Assembly (NCBI RefSeq): GCF_017352155.2
Contig: NZ_CP071462.1
Span: 1,674,001-1,738,000 of the forward strand
Direction of reading: 5' to 3'
Length of the DNA stretch: 64,000 bases
Source: Haloterrigena alkaliphila
GTDB taxonomy: Archaea; Halobacteriota; Halobacteria; Halobacteriales; Natrialbaceae
Shown here in pieces: positions 51,097-59,985 of the stretch; the first letter of the stretch is position 1, and every line of letters starts with the position of its first letter. The position numbers were made by a program, and so were the translations under genes. Below the pieces are notes generated by a model. That model worked only from the letters and a program-made list of their open reading frames with translations, had not been told where the DNA came from and made no database searches.

Positions 51097-53157
51097 TTCG
51101 TCAGCCGGAATTTCGCTGCTCCATTTTAACGACCCATTCATAATAACTGGAAAGTCCCCCATATTAAAAAAGTCGGATATTTGTTCCTCAGTTGCTTTAA
51201 ACGGCCCTTGTTCCCCCGATGTTAAAAAGTACATCTCATTCTCCTCTAAATAAGGGATACACACGCTCCCTTTTTGTAACCCAGTTGTCGTATATGTTTC
51301 CATGCGAATGTTAAACTTATGCTCATTACTGTTGGTCTCACATACAAACGGCGGTCCCGTTTCTGATTGAGCAATTGTCGTCATTCCATCCCCCGCTATG
51401 AGGTATTGTTGCCCAACAATGTTTTCCCTTCGTACAACATCAAGTGCGGCATAGAGTGGGAAACCTTGGTTTAGCAAACGAGCAACTGATCCCCCAACTT
51501 TAATCGCTCCACTATTAATTATGTCATGAATAGTTACAATTCCTCCAATACTACCTGATTCTACTAACTGTATCCCTTGATCATATGATTGACATGCATT
51601 AAGGAAGAATGCTTTTACACCGACACACTCTATTTCTGACACGTCTAATTTTCCGTTCGAACATTCAAATCCATCTCTGTCAATATGTCCGATAAAATGC
51701 ATAAAATCGATATTCTTTGCTAAAACATTCTCTAACTCACCCGTCTTCAGGTTATAATGGAAAGTCACGTCAAACGGTAGCTCTTCTCGAACTCCATAGA
51801 CACTATTTACCGCCTCGAGTTCTTCTCTCATTTCCGAATCATTACACACAACTTCTATTTCGATAGGATCCTCCCTGGGAGTCCGACTCCTACTGTGGTG
51901 GAATGCCGAAAGAGGTACCATACTCCTTATATCAGATGAATTAATACTGTTCCATGACTGTTTTATTGTTGGTATGTCTGATTGCTCAATGGATGAACCC
52001 GCGGATCGTGAGCTTCGAGTTGAATTTGCACTTCGCGTATAGCTATTTCGCATGAAATCCTCAACTGCTTGCATTTCAGCAGGTGACGATAATTCTCCCC
52101 TATTCTCTTGAATTTTAACTATTGATAGACCATCAGCTATATATGGGAGAAATTCGATAATTTCATCAGTTATAGACAAATATGTCTTACATCTCCACTC
52201 CGGGAAATACGGCTCTACCGTACTAAACGCAACTGAAAGATATCTTTCAATCTGCCCCGGTAGTTTCTGATGATATGTCTCTTCGATATTGAATCCCAAC
52301 TTTTGCTCAACTGCCTCTCGTTCATACAAGGGGAGCGGTGTAATCCCTTCAGTTCTGACTATACAATCGAGAAAGAAAACTTGCTTTAACACATCCTCTA
52401 CTGTTCTCTCAAGATCCCCTTCCTTCTCAAGATCGCATGTGAATCCATTCTTAGTGCTGAGCTGAGGCGATTCTCCTGGAACGACTTCAGCACTTAGATA
52501 ATATGCTAAAGGGGTAACAACAGATACGTGTCGGAGCGTTGGTGGTATTTCTATTTGAATACCTGTCTCTGGCGATTTTATTTCTTTGGGAATATCCAAC
52601 TCTTCACCAAGTTTGATAGCGGCGGGGTGTCCTCGATGAGTTGGGTATGAGCGTTCCGGCGTTGTTGATTTCAATGCAGACCCAAAGGCAGAGACCGCTT
52701 CCATTACATCGGTTGGTTCTACTGAAGTTGTAATTGTTCCGGCTGGACGCCTGTGATACGATCGTGCACCGATTGTGACTGGCACTGTTTCTTCGAATGT
52801 TATGTACGTTCGATCTCTATCAGAATAAATATATACTTGACTCTCTACAAGCGCATAAACTTTCAACGGGCCAGACAAGTCGAGTGTATAGTTGTCAGCC
52901 GGTAATGATACTTGCTTACTCGGACGAACTTCTGCAATCATAGATCCACTACCATCACGGACATAGACGCTCTCATTCGTCGGCAACGTAATCATCTCAG
53001 TTGAGACCTCGACGGCTGACGCCACTGGGAACTGAATTCGTTCCGTATCAACAGGCTCTGGATCGACCGACTCGTGGGTCGTCAGCCGATACCGATGTCG
53101 TTCGATCGGATCGATAATCTCGAGGCCGTCGTCAGTCGGTTCGAATTTCGGTTTCAT
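51091..53157 (-). CDS. CHAT-domain (caspase-like) protease, paralogue 2
   Basis: The 688-residue protein is clearly homologous to the CHAT protein at 48039-50075 along its whole length. The catalytic dyad is H491 (HFIGHID) and C522 (FLNACQS). The N-terminal domain starts MKPKFEPTDD and shares GARSYHxRP, FGSALKxT and YPTHRxHP with the paralogue. The Ser/Arg-rich linker near 375-400 differs most. The gene is the most AT-rich of the window. ATG 53157 is preferred over the codons at 53172. Its stop overlaps that of the DUF7503 gene tail to tail. The DUF7504 gene lies 78 bases upstream on the same strand, so cotranscription is likely. Confidence 0.8.
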   Translation of the reverse strand: MKPKFEPTDDGLEIIDPIERHRYRLTTHESVDPEPVDTERIQFPVASAVEVSTEMITLPTNESVYVRDGSGSMIAEVRPSKQVSLPADNYTLDLSGPLKVYALVESQVYIYSDRDRTYITFEETVPVTIGARSYHRRPAGTITTSVEPTDVMEAVSAFGSALKSTTPERSYPTHRGHPAAIKLGEELDIPKEIKSPETGIQIEIPPTLRHVSVVTPLAYYLSAEVVPGESPQLSTKNGFTCDLEKEGDLERTVEDVLKQVFFLDCIVRTEGITPLPLYEREAVEQKLGFNIEETYHQKLPGQIERYLSVAFSTVEPYFPEWRCKTYLSITDEIIEFLPYIADGLSIVKIQENRGELSSPAEMQAVEDFMRNSYTRSANSTRSSRSAGSSIEQSDIPTIKQSWNSINSSDIRSMVPLSAFHHSRSRTPREDPIEIEVVCNDSEMREELEAVNSVYGVREELPFDVTFHYNLKTGELENVLAKNIDFMHFIGHIDRDGFECSNGKLDVSEIECVGVKAFFLNACQSYDQGIQLVESGSIGGIVTIHDIINSGAIKVGGSVARLLNQGFPLYAALDVVRRENIVGQQYLIAGDGMTTIAQSETGPPFVCETNSNEHKFNIRMETYTTTGLQKGSVCIPYLEENEMYFLTSGEQGPFKATEEQISDFFNMGDFPVIMNGSLKWSSEIPADEL

Positions 53158-53235
53158 GGAATTAGAGAGCAAGCAGCGAGTGGAGATGGTCGTCGAACGG
53201 GATACGCAACGTGACGCTAGAGGTCCGGATAGGTG

Positions 53236-53967
53236 TTACGACTGCGAAATCGAAATCCAGCCGGAGCTGAGATCGCCGTCGTTGATCGACCAGCGTTCCT
53301 GGAAGGTCCCGTTCTGTTCCCGGAGCTCGATGACGATATCGAACAGCGGTGTCAGGACCGAGACGACGTCGGAGTTGCGGTCCATGGGGAGGTGATAGTG
53401 GATCATGCCGTCGGTGTCTCGCGTCCGGCCGTTCGTCAGATGGACGAACTTGAAGACGCGTTCGGCACCGTACTCCTCGATGAGTGGGACCAGCGAGTCG
53501 ACGCCGACGCGGAGTTCCGCGGGAGCGAGGCCGTCGGCCTCGGTTTCGAATCCTTCGATCGCACTCGAGATAGCGATACCGAGGTCGGCGAGGGTGGTCG
53601 TCGTCACCGGGCTCTCGTCGGCCGATGGGGAGATTGGGCCGGGTCCACTCGAAGCGGTTTCACTGGCCGCAGTTTCACTTGTTGCACTTCGAGCCTGCGT
53701 CGCGTAGTTGACGCGTGTGAGCGTTTCCGACGACTCGGTCTCGTCCTCGGCGAGGTGGGTGTGGGTTGCACCGGTCGTCGAGACGAGCACGCGTCGGCGT
53801 GGTTGGGAGGTCGCCTGCCCCAGGAGCCGTCGACTGACGTCCCGTCGCTGCTCGGTTCGTACGGAACCGACGACGAGAACGCTCGCTCCCTGTCGTTTCA
53901 ACTGCGAGAGTTCGTCGGTGAATCGGTCGTCACCCGACCCGCCACCCCAGTCTTTGCGCGAAAGCAT
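53236..53967 (-). CDS. DUF7504 (HTR-like, RecA-fold) protein
   Basis: The 243-residue protein begins at ATG 53967. Its early KRQGASVLVVGSV and EQRRDVSRRLLGQ segments and later VFKFVHLTNGRTRDTDGMIHYHLP match the haloarchaeal DUF7504/HTR-like family, which has a degenerate RecA/KaiC-like fold. A Walker A motif is not evident, so ATP binding is doubtful. A Ser/Ala/Thr-rich linker sits in the middle. It is more GC-rich than the CHAT genes it precedes. A palindrome AACATTAAATGTT (53998-54010) lies just upstream. Confidence 0.65.
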   Translation of the reverse strand: MLSRKDWGGGSGDDRFTDELSQLKRQGASVLVVGSVRTEQRRDVSRRLLGQATSQPRRRVLVSTTGATHTHLAEDETESSETLTRVNYATQARSATSETAASETASSGPGPISPSADESPVTTTTLADLGIAISSAIEGFETEADGLAPAELRVGVDSLVPLIEEYGAERVFKFVHLTNGRTRDTDGMIHYHLPMDRNSDVVSVLTPLFDIVIELREQNGTFQERWSINDGDLSSGWISISQS

Positions 53968-53997
53968 CAATATATGTTATCCAATTAGTGGGATCAA

Positions 53998-54010
53998 ACA
54001 TTAAATGTTC
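53998..54010 (-). promoter_or_regulatory. palindromic promoter element upstream of DUF7504
   Basis: AACATT-A-AATGTT is a perfect inverted repeat that overlaps a TTTAAT tract about 35 bp upstream of the DUF7504 ATG. It could combine TATA and operator functions for the DUF7504-CHAT transcript. Confidence 0.4.
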
Positions 54011-54056
54011 GGGTTGAAGTGAACTCGATTGCCTCCCGTATGCAATCCGTCGGGGC

Positions 54057-54812
54057 TCAGTCCGCTGCCGGTCCCTCGCCGCCGACGTACGCCCGGGTCG
54101 CGTCGACGAGGACCTGCCGGTACGTACTCGAGTCGGGGTCGCGGACGAGTTCGCGGAAGCGGCGCTTGAATCCCTGAAAGTCCACCTGCGGGGCGTCCAT
54201 CGCAGCGGCGTGGGCGAGGTCGTACAGTCGGTGGTTCTCGTCGACCAGTTCGTGGCGTTCGGCGAGCGCCAGCGCGAACGCGGCGTTGACCGCCGTGATC
54301 TCGGGGTCGGCACTCGCCGAGAGTCGCTGGAAGCCCGGTCGGGACGGGGTCTCGGGACGATCGGCGACCGCCATCGCGAGACTGGACTCGAGAAAGGAGA
54401 GCAGTTTCTCGCCGGGGTCGACCGAGAGCGTGATGTCGTCGGCGTAGATGTCTTTCATGTGGTTGGCGATCTGGTAACAGTGGGAGAGTTTGCGCCGCTC
54501 GACGCTCTTGCCGGCCAGCGCGAGGTAGAGCACTTCCTCGGTCGACTGGGTGTGGGAGGGGTGTTCCTGCTCGTGTCTGGCCATGTGTGCGAACTCGTGG
54601 AGGGCGAGTTCGCGGGCCATGGCGCTCGAGGCGGCCTGTCGAGAGATGTTCAGCACGTGGTGGTCGTCGTAGTGGGCGGCCCAGGTGCGTTCGTCGGGGT
54701 CGTCCCGGAGGTGCACGCGGACCGGCAACGAGAGGTCGTGTTCGGTTTCGAAGAGATCGCGGGCGCTGAGGAATGGAGAGGTCGGGCCCGGTCCCTGTAC
54801 GCGTATATCCAT
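54057..54812 (-). CDS. DUF5781 protein with a zincin-type HExxH motif
   Basis: The 251-residue protein contains HEFAH at 72-76 (ELALHEFAHMARHE), a metallopeptidase-like zinc motif. Conserved SHTQSTEEVLYLALAGKS and IANHMKDIYADD segments follow. It is a haloarchaeal family of unknown substrate, often next to EF-2, with which it is divergent here. ATG 54812 (MDIRVQ) is preferred to the codons five positions upstream, because the conserved sequence starts there. There is no signal peptide, so it acts in the cytoplasm. Confidence 0.75.
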   Translation of the reverse strand: MDIRVQGPGPTSPFLSARDLFETEHDLSLPVRVHLRDDPDERTWAAHYDDHHVLNISRQAASSAMARELALHEFAHMARHEQEHPSHTQSTEEVLYLALAGKSVERRKLSHCYQIANHMKDIYADDITLSVDPGEKLLSFLESSLAMAVADRPETPSRPGFQRLSASADPEITAVNAAFALALAERHELVDENHRLYDLAHAAAMDAPQVDFQGFKRRFRELVRDPDSSTYRQVLVDATRAYVGGEGPAAD

Positions 54813-55290
54813 GTGTGGTAGTGGCAAGGGTCTCGCGGGGTTTGACTCTTTTGTGCGGTTGCACGGAGTCGAACTCGGACCGATAGCGTTCGCGCCCGAC
54901 GTGGATCGAATCGCGTTCGCGGTTCTCTGCTCGAACTCGATCTCGTTCCGAAGACGGCGGTCTCGGAATCGAATCCCGGGACGGCGTTCAGGCGGCGGGC
55001 GATCCCCGCTTCCCCATCGCGATTCCGCTCGAGAGGAACGCTCATCGACTCGAGCTGGTCACGTCACCTGAATCCTCTTCCACGGCGTAACGAACGTTGT
55101 TGCCGCGGTCCGGCGTCGAGAGTCTCGGTTAGCGGTAGCCGGTCGTTTCCGACTGGCGGCATCCCCACAAATATGAGTGGCATTCACTCACTCAAACTGG
55201 ATATTCTAGCGTTCGAACGGGGAACGACGACGAATTCCGGCGCCGACGAAACACTACCCTTTTGACCCCGCTGGCGGTAATGGGGGGTAT
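54813..55290. other. divergent intergenic region between DUF5781 and EF-2
   Basis: No supported gene lies in these 478 bases. A CCCTTTTG tract at about 55256-55263 is about 30 bp upstream of the EF-2 ATG, and a GGATATTC tract lies near 55199. A CAAAAGAG tract at about 54846-54853 may serve DUF5781. The middle is plain GC-rich sequence. Confidence 0.55.
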
Positions 55291-57477
55291 ATGGGCCGAC
55301 GCAAAAAGATCGTCCAAGAGTGTGAACGGTTGATGGACGAACCGGAGAACATCCGGAACATCGCCATCGCCGCTCACGTCGACCACGGGAAAACGACCCT
55401 CACGGACAACCTGCTGGCCGGTGCCGGCATGATCTCCGACGACACCGCCGGCGAACAGTTGGCGATGGACACGGAGGAAGACGAGCAGGAACGCGGGATC
55501 ACCATCGACGCGGCCAACGTCTCGATGACCCACGAGTACGAGGACAAGAACCACCTCATCAACCTCATCGACACGCCGGGCCACGTCGACTTCGGTGGCG
55601 ACGTCACCCGCGCGATGCGGGCCGTCGACGGTGCCCTCGTGGTCGTCGACGCCGTCGAAGGGGCTATGCCCCAGACCGAGACGGTGCTCCGACAGGCGCT
55701 GCGGGAGGGCGTCAAGCCGACCCTGTTCATCAACAAGGTCGACCGCCTGATCTCCGAACTGCAGGAGGGTCCGGAGGAGATGCAACAGCGTCTCCTCTCG
55801 GTCATCCACGACGTCAACGAACTCATCCGCGGGATGACCCAGGACATGGACGACATCGAGGACTGGACCGTCTCCGTCGAAGAGGGGACCGTCGGGTTCG
55901 GCTCCGCACTGTACAAGTGGGGCGTCTCCATGCCGTCGATGCAACGCACCGGGATGGATTTCGGCGAGATCATGGAACTCGAGCGCAACGACAAGCGCCA
56001 GGAACTCCACGAGCGGACGCCGCTGTCGGACGTCGTCCTCGACATGGTCTGTGAACACTTCCCGAACCCGCTCGACGCCCAGCCCCGTCGTATCCCGCGC
56101 ATCTGGCGCGGCGACGACGAGACCGAACTCGCGGAGTCGATGCGACTCGTCGACGAGGACGGCGACGTCGTCCTGATGGTCACCGACATCGGGGTCGACC
56201 CCCACGCCGGCGAAATCGCTGCGGGCCGCGTCTTCTCGGGTACCCTCGAGAAGGGCCAGGAACTGTACGTCTCCGGGACCGCGGGCAAGAACCGCGTCCA
56301 GTCCGTCGGGATCTACATGGGTGGCGAGCGCGAGGAAGTCGACGAAGTTCCCGCCGGGAACATCGCCGCGGTGACGGGGCTGAAAGACGCCATCGCCGGC
56401 TCGACCGTCTCGGGCGTCGAGATGACGCCCTTCGAGTCGATCGAACACATCTCCGAGCCGGTCATCACGAAGGCCGTCGAGGCCCAGACCATGGACGACC
56501 TGCCGAAGCTCATCGAGACGCTCCGACAGGTCTCCAAGGAGGACCCGACGATCCAGATCGAGATCAACGAGGACACCGGCGAACACCTGATCTCCGGACA
56601 GGGTGAACTCCACCTCGAGGTCATCACCCAGCGCATCGAGAAGAACCAGGGCATTCCGGTCAACACCGGCGAACCGATCGTCGTCTTCCGCGAGCAACCC
56701 CAGCAGCCCAGCGACGAAGTGGAGGGCATCTCGCCGAACCGGCACAACCGCTTCTACATCTCCATCGAGCCGATGACGGACGACCTCGTCGAGACCATCA
56801 AGCGCGGCGAGGCCTCGATGGACATGCCCGAGCAGGAACGCCGCGAGGCCCTGCAGGAGGCCGGCATGGACAAGGACACGTCCCAGAACGTCGAGCACAT
56901 CCACGGGACGAACATCCTCATCGACGACACGAAAGGGATCCAGCACTTGAACGAGACGATGGAACTCGTCATCGAGGGGCTCGAGGAGGCCCTCGACAAC
57001 GGTCCGCTGGCCAACGAGCCGGTCCAGGGGACGCTCGTCCGCCTACACGACGCGCGACTCCACGAGGACACCATCCACCGCGGTCCGGCACAGGTCATCC
57101 CCGCGGCCCGCGAGGCCGTCCACAAGGCCCTGATCGACGGGCAGATCAAGATGCTCGAGCCGATGCAGGACGTCCGCATCGACGTGCCCAACGACCACAT
57201 GGGCGCCGCCTCGGGCGAGATTCAGGGTCGTCGTGGCCGCGTCGACGACATGTACCAGGAAGGCGACCTCATGGTCGTCGAGGGCATCGCGCCCGTCGGC
57301 GAAATGATCGGCTTCGCCTCGGACATCCGGAGCGCGACCGAGGGTCGCGCCTCCTGGAACACCGAGAACGCCGGCTTCGAGGTCATGTCCGACTCCCTCC
57401 AGCGCGACAAGATCATGGAGATCCGCGAGCGCAAGGGCATGAAGCTCGAGCTGCCGCCGAGCATCGACTACATCTAA
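55291..57477 (+). CDS. fusA: translation elongation factor EF-2
   Basis: The 728-residue GTPase drives ribosomal translocation. [14 protein letters not shown] (G1, near 30), [12 protein letters not shown] (G3) and NKVDRL (G4) are intact. The diphthamide-site histidine is about H596, in [12 protein letters not shown]. The DUF5781 gene stands between it and the island, in opposite orientation. The start [23 protein letters not shown] is the archaeal consensus N-terminus. Confidence 0.97.
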   Translation: MGRRKKIVQECERLMDEPENIRNIAIAAHVDHGKTTLTDNLLAGAGMISDDTAGEQLAMDTEEDEQERGITIDAANVSMTHEYEDKNHLINLIDTPGHVDFGGDVTRAMRAVDGALVVVDAVEGAMPQTETVLRQALREGVKPTLFINKVDRLISELQEGPEEMQQRLLSVIHDVNELIRGMTQDMDDIEDWTVSVEEGTVGFGSALYKWGVSMPSMQRTGMDFGEIMELERNDKRQELHERTPLSDVVLDMVCEHFPNPLDAQPRRIPRIWRGDDETELAESMRLVDEDGDVVLMVTDIGVDPHAGEIAAGRVFSGTLEKGQELYVSGTAGKNRVQSVGIYMGGEREEVDEVPAGNIAAVTGLKDAIAGSTVSGVEMTPFESIEHISEPVITKAVEAQTMDDLPKLIETLRQVSKEDPTIQIEINEDTGEHLISGQGELHLEVITQRIEKNQGIPVNTGEPIVVFREQPQQPSDEVEGISPNRHNRFYISIEPMTDDLVETIKRGEASMDMPEQERREALQEAGMDKDTSQNVEHIHGTNILIDDTKGIQHLNETMELVIEGLEEALDNGPLANEPVQGTLVRLHDARLHEDTIHRGPAQVIPAAREAVHKALIDGQIKMLEPMQDVRIDVPNDHMGAASGEIQGRRGRVDDMYQEGDLMVVEGIAPVGEMIGFASDIRSATEGRASWNTENAGFEVMSDSLQRDKIMEIRERKGMKLELPPSIDYI

Positions 57478-57645
57478 GCGACCGATTCGACGGGTACCGG
57501 CCCGTCGCTCGTGCGTTATTCGTTTTCTTTCGACTGTGGGCTCGAGCGACTGCGTTTTGCCATCTCGTTCCACATCGATCGCGCGAATTGCGACGGAGCA
57601 GTCGTCCCTATCAGACAGCGTGACTGAGTCAGTGATTGATCGAAG

Positions 57646-57674
57646 TAACACCGGTGTAATCAGCTAACACCGGT
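57646..57674 (+). promoter_or_regulatory. putative operator upstream of the LUD-domain gene
   Basis: TAACACCGGT occurs at 57646-57655 and again at 57665-57674. The first copy extends into the perfect palindrome ACACCGGTGT (57648-57657). A CGCTTAAGG TATA box follows at about 57685-57692. The layout suggests a repressor or activator site directly upstream of the box. Confidence 0.5.
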
Positions 57675-57729
57675 ATCCGCGAGCGCTTAAGGCGGTCTCA
57701 CCACAATGCTCCGGTACGGATCCATCGTA

Positions 57730-58386
57730 ATGTCCCAGCAGAAATCAGAGTACGTAGCCGACGCCGATATCGACGCAACGCTCGACGAACTGCCGACCGA
57801 CGAGGCCATCGAGGAGGCCGTCGAAAACCTCGAGGCCAACGGCTTCGACGTCGTCGTCGCCGACTCGGCCGAGGAGGCCCTGGAGACGCTGCAGTCGCTG
57901 ATCCCCGCCGGCGCGTCGGTGATGAACGGCCACTCCACGACGCTCGAGGAGATCGGCTTCGTCGACCACCTGACCGAGGGCGACCACGAGTGGGAGAGTC
58001 TCCCGGACGAGATCTGGGGTATCGACGACGATGCGAAGCGGCAGACCGCTCGTCGGGAGTCACAGACGGCCGACTACTTCCTCGGCGGTATCAACGCGAT
58101 TTCCCAGACCGGCGAACTCGTCGCGGCCGACCGCTCCGGCAGTCGGATCGGCGCGTATCCCTTCGCCGCGAGTAACGTCGTCATCGTCAGTGGCGTAAAC
58201 AAGATCGTGCCGACGCTCGACGATGCGCTCGATCGCCTGGAATCCGTGGCCTACCCCCTCGAAAACGAACGAGCGAAGGAGGCCTACGGCGTCGATTCCG
58301 CGATCGCCAAGCAACTCATTTTCCGGCAGGAACTCGAAGACGGCCGTACGACCGTCGTGCTAATCCGCGATCAGCTCGGGTACTAG
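57730..58386 (+). CDS. LUD-domain (LutC-like) lactate-utilization protein
   Basis: The 218-residue protein shows LUD/LutC elements: VMNGHSTTLEEIGF, SQTADYFLGGINAISQTGELVAADRSGSRIGAYPF and VIVSGVNKIVPTLDDALDR. It is expected in lactate oxidation or a related redox pathway. No lutA or lutB lies nearby. ATG 57730 is chosen because the TATA box at about 57685-57692 would start transcription near 57714, after the alternative ATG at 57706. Its final codons are duplicated immediately downstream. Confidence 0.82.
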   Translation: MSQQKSEYVADADIDATLDELPTDEAIEEAVENLEANGFDVVVADSAEEALETLQSLIPAGASVMNGHSTTLEEIGFVDHLTEGDHEWESLPDEIWGIDDDAKRQTARRESQTADYFLGGINAISQTGELVAADRSGSRIGAYPFAASNVVIVSGVNKIVPTLDDALDRLESVAYPLENERAKEAYGVDSAIAKQLIFRQELEDGRTTVVLIRDQLGY

Positions 58387-58403
58387 CGGCTCGGGTACTA
58401 GCG
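58374..58403 (+). repeat. tandem 15-bp repeat of the LUD gene 3' end
   Basis: GCTCGGGTACTAGCG is present twice in direct succession. The first copy contains the last codons and the TAG stop of the LUD gene. It parallels the duplicated ends of argF and pcm. Confidence 0.9.
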
Positions 58404-58439
58404 AGTCGACCGCGCGTAGATAGTACGGCGGACGATCGG

Positions 58440-59819
58440 TTACTCCCGCTCGCCCGCGCCGAGCGCCGACTCGCCGACCTTTTCGTGGCCCGCGATGACC
58501 TCCTGGCCGCCCATGTACGGCCGCAGGGGCTCGGGAATCGTGACGGTGCCGTCCTCGTTCTGGTAGTACTCGAGGATGGCCACCATCACGCGCGGAATCG
58601 CCACGCCCGAGGCGTTCAGCGTGTGGAGGTACTCGGCCGATTCGTGGCGTTCGGGCCGGTAGCGGAGGCCGGCGCGGCGGGCCTGGAAGTCCTCGAAGTT
58701 CGAGGCCGTCGAGACCTCGAGCCAGCGGCCGCCCTCCTCGGGGCCGTCGTCCATGTCGTCGCCGGGGGCCCACACCTCGAGGTCGATCTGCTTGGCGGCC
58801 TTGAACCCGAGGTCGCCGGTACAGAGGTCGAGCACGCGGTAGGGCAGAGCGAGTCTGCGGAGCACTTCCTCGGCCTCCCCGAGCAGTTCCTCGAGGCGGT
58901 CGTAGCTGTCCTCCGGTTCGACGAAGTTGACGAGTTCGACCTTGTTGAACTGGTGGACGCGGACGATGCCCCGGGTCTCGGTGCCGTGCTCGCCGGCCTC
59001 GCGCCGGAAGTTGGGCGTGTAGGCCTGGTGTTTCAGCGGGAGGTCGTCGGCCAGCAGGATGTCGTCGGCGTACATGTTGGTGACCGGAACCTCGGCGGTC
59101 GGGCAGAGCCAGAGGTCGTCTTCGTCGTAGGCCTCCTCGTTGCTACCGCCGATGCGGTAGGCGTCGTCGGTGAACTTCGGGAACTGGCCGGTACCGCGCA
59201 TCGACGCGCTGTTGATCGGGACCGGGGGGAAGATATCGACGTAGTCCTGCTCTCGGTGGACGTCGAGCATGAACTGGATCAGCGCGTGCTCGAGGCGGGC
59301 GCCGTCGCCCTTGAGGAAGTAGAAGCCGGCGCCGGTGGTCTTGGCGCCGCGGGCCTCGTCGATGATGTCCATCTCCTCGCCGAGTTCGTAGTGGGGGGTG
59401 ACGTCGTCGGGAACGTCGCGCAGGTCGTCGAAGCCCCAGCGCCGGTCCTCGACGTTGTGGCGCTCGTCGACCCCCCGCGGAACGCTCTCGTGGGGAATCT
59501 GCGGGATCTCGAGCAGGCGTTCCTCGAGTTCGTCCTGCAGGTCTTCGGCCTCGCCCTCGACGTCCTCGATCTCGGCTTTGAGCTCCCGCGAGCGCTGGAT
59601 CGCCTCCTCGCGCTCCTCGTCCTTCCCGTCGGCGACCAGTTCGCCGATCTTCTTGGTGATCTGATTGCGGTCGTGGCGGAGTTCGTCGCCGCGGGCCTTC
59701 AGTTCGCGCCAGCGCTCGTCGATCTCGAGGATCTCGTCGAGGTCGACGTCGGCGCCGCGATGCTCGAGGGCCTCACGCACCTCCTCGGGGTTCTCCCGCA
59801 GATAGGTCCGGTCGATCAT
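58440..59819 (-). CDS. serS: seryl-tRNA synthetase
   Basis: The 459-residue class II synthetase charges tRNA-Ser. An N-terminal antiparallel coiled-coil arm (about 30-105) binds the long variable arm of the tRNA. The core has TAEVPVTN, motif 2 (FRREAGEHGTETRGIVRVHQF) and motif 3 (PYMGGQEVI near the end). It is of the bacterial/haloarchaeal type, not the rare methanogenic form. The frame stays open far upstream, but ATG 59819 gives the normal start MIDRTYLRENP. Confidence 0.97.
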   Translation of the reverse strand: MIDRTYLRENPEEVREALEHRGADVDLDEILEIDERWRELKARGDELRHDRNQITKKIGELVADGKDEEREEAIQRSRELKAEIEDVEGEAEDLQDELEERLLEIPQIPHESVPRGVDERHNVEDRRWGFDDLRDVPDDVTPHYELGEEMDIIDEARGAKTTGAGFYFLKGDGARLEHALIQFMLDVHREQDYVDIFPPVPINSASMRGTGQFPKFTDDAYRIGGSNEEAYDEDDLWLCPTAEVPVTNMYADDILLADDLPLKHQAYTPNFRREAGEHGTETRGIVRVHQFNKVELVNFVEPEDSYDRLEELLGEAEEVLRRLALPYRVLDLCTGDLGFKAAKQIDLEVWAPGDDMDDGPEEGGRWLEVSTASNFEDFQARRAGLRYRPERHESAEYLHTLNASGVAIPRVMVAILEYYQNEDGTVTIPEPLRPYMGGQEVIAGHEKVGESALGAGERE

Positions 59820-59985
59820 TGCCCGTGGGTTCACCTCGCCGGTCCAAAACCGTGTCGAAGTCCCCTCCTTTCGTTCCGACTTCCGACGCTCGTCGTCGGG
59901 CCGCCATCCCGGCGTCGACCCCGGAACCGCCGGGTTCAGCCGCCGCGGGAAACGTTTTTTTCGCCGCGGGTCGGAGATTCCACCT

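Noticed and set aside
54650-55045. 131-codon minus-strand frame overlapping the DUF5781 start
   Set aside because: It overlaps a conserved gene in another frame and is Arg/Ser-rich without motifs or promoter.
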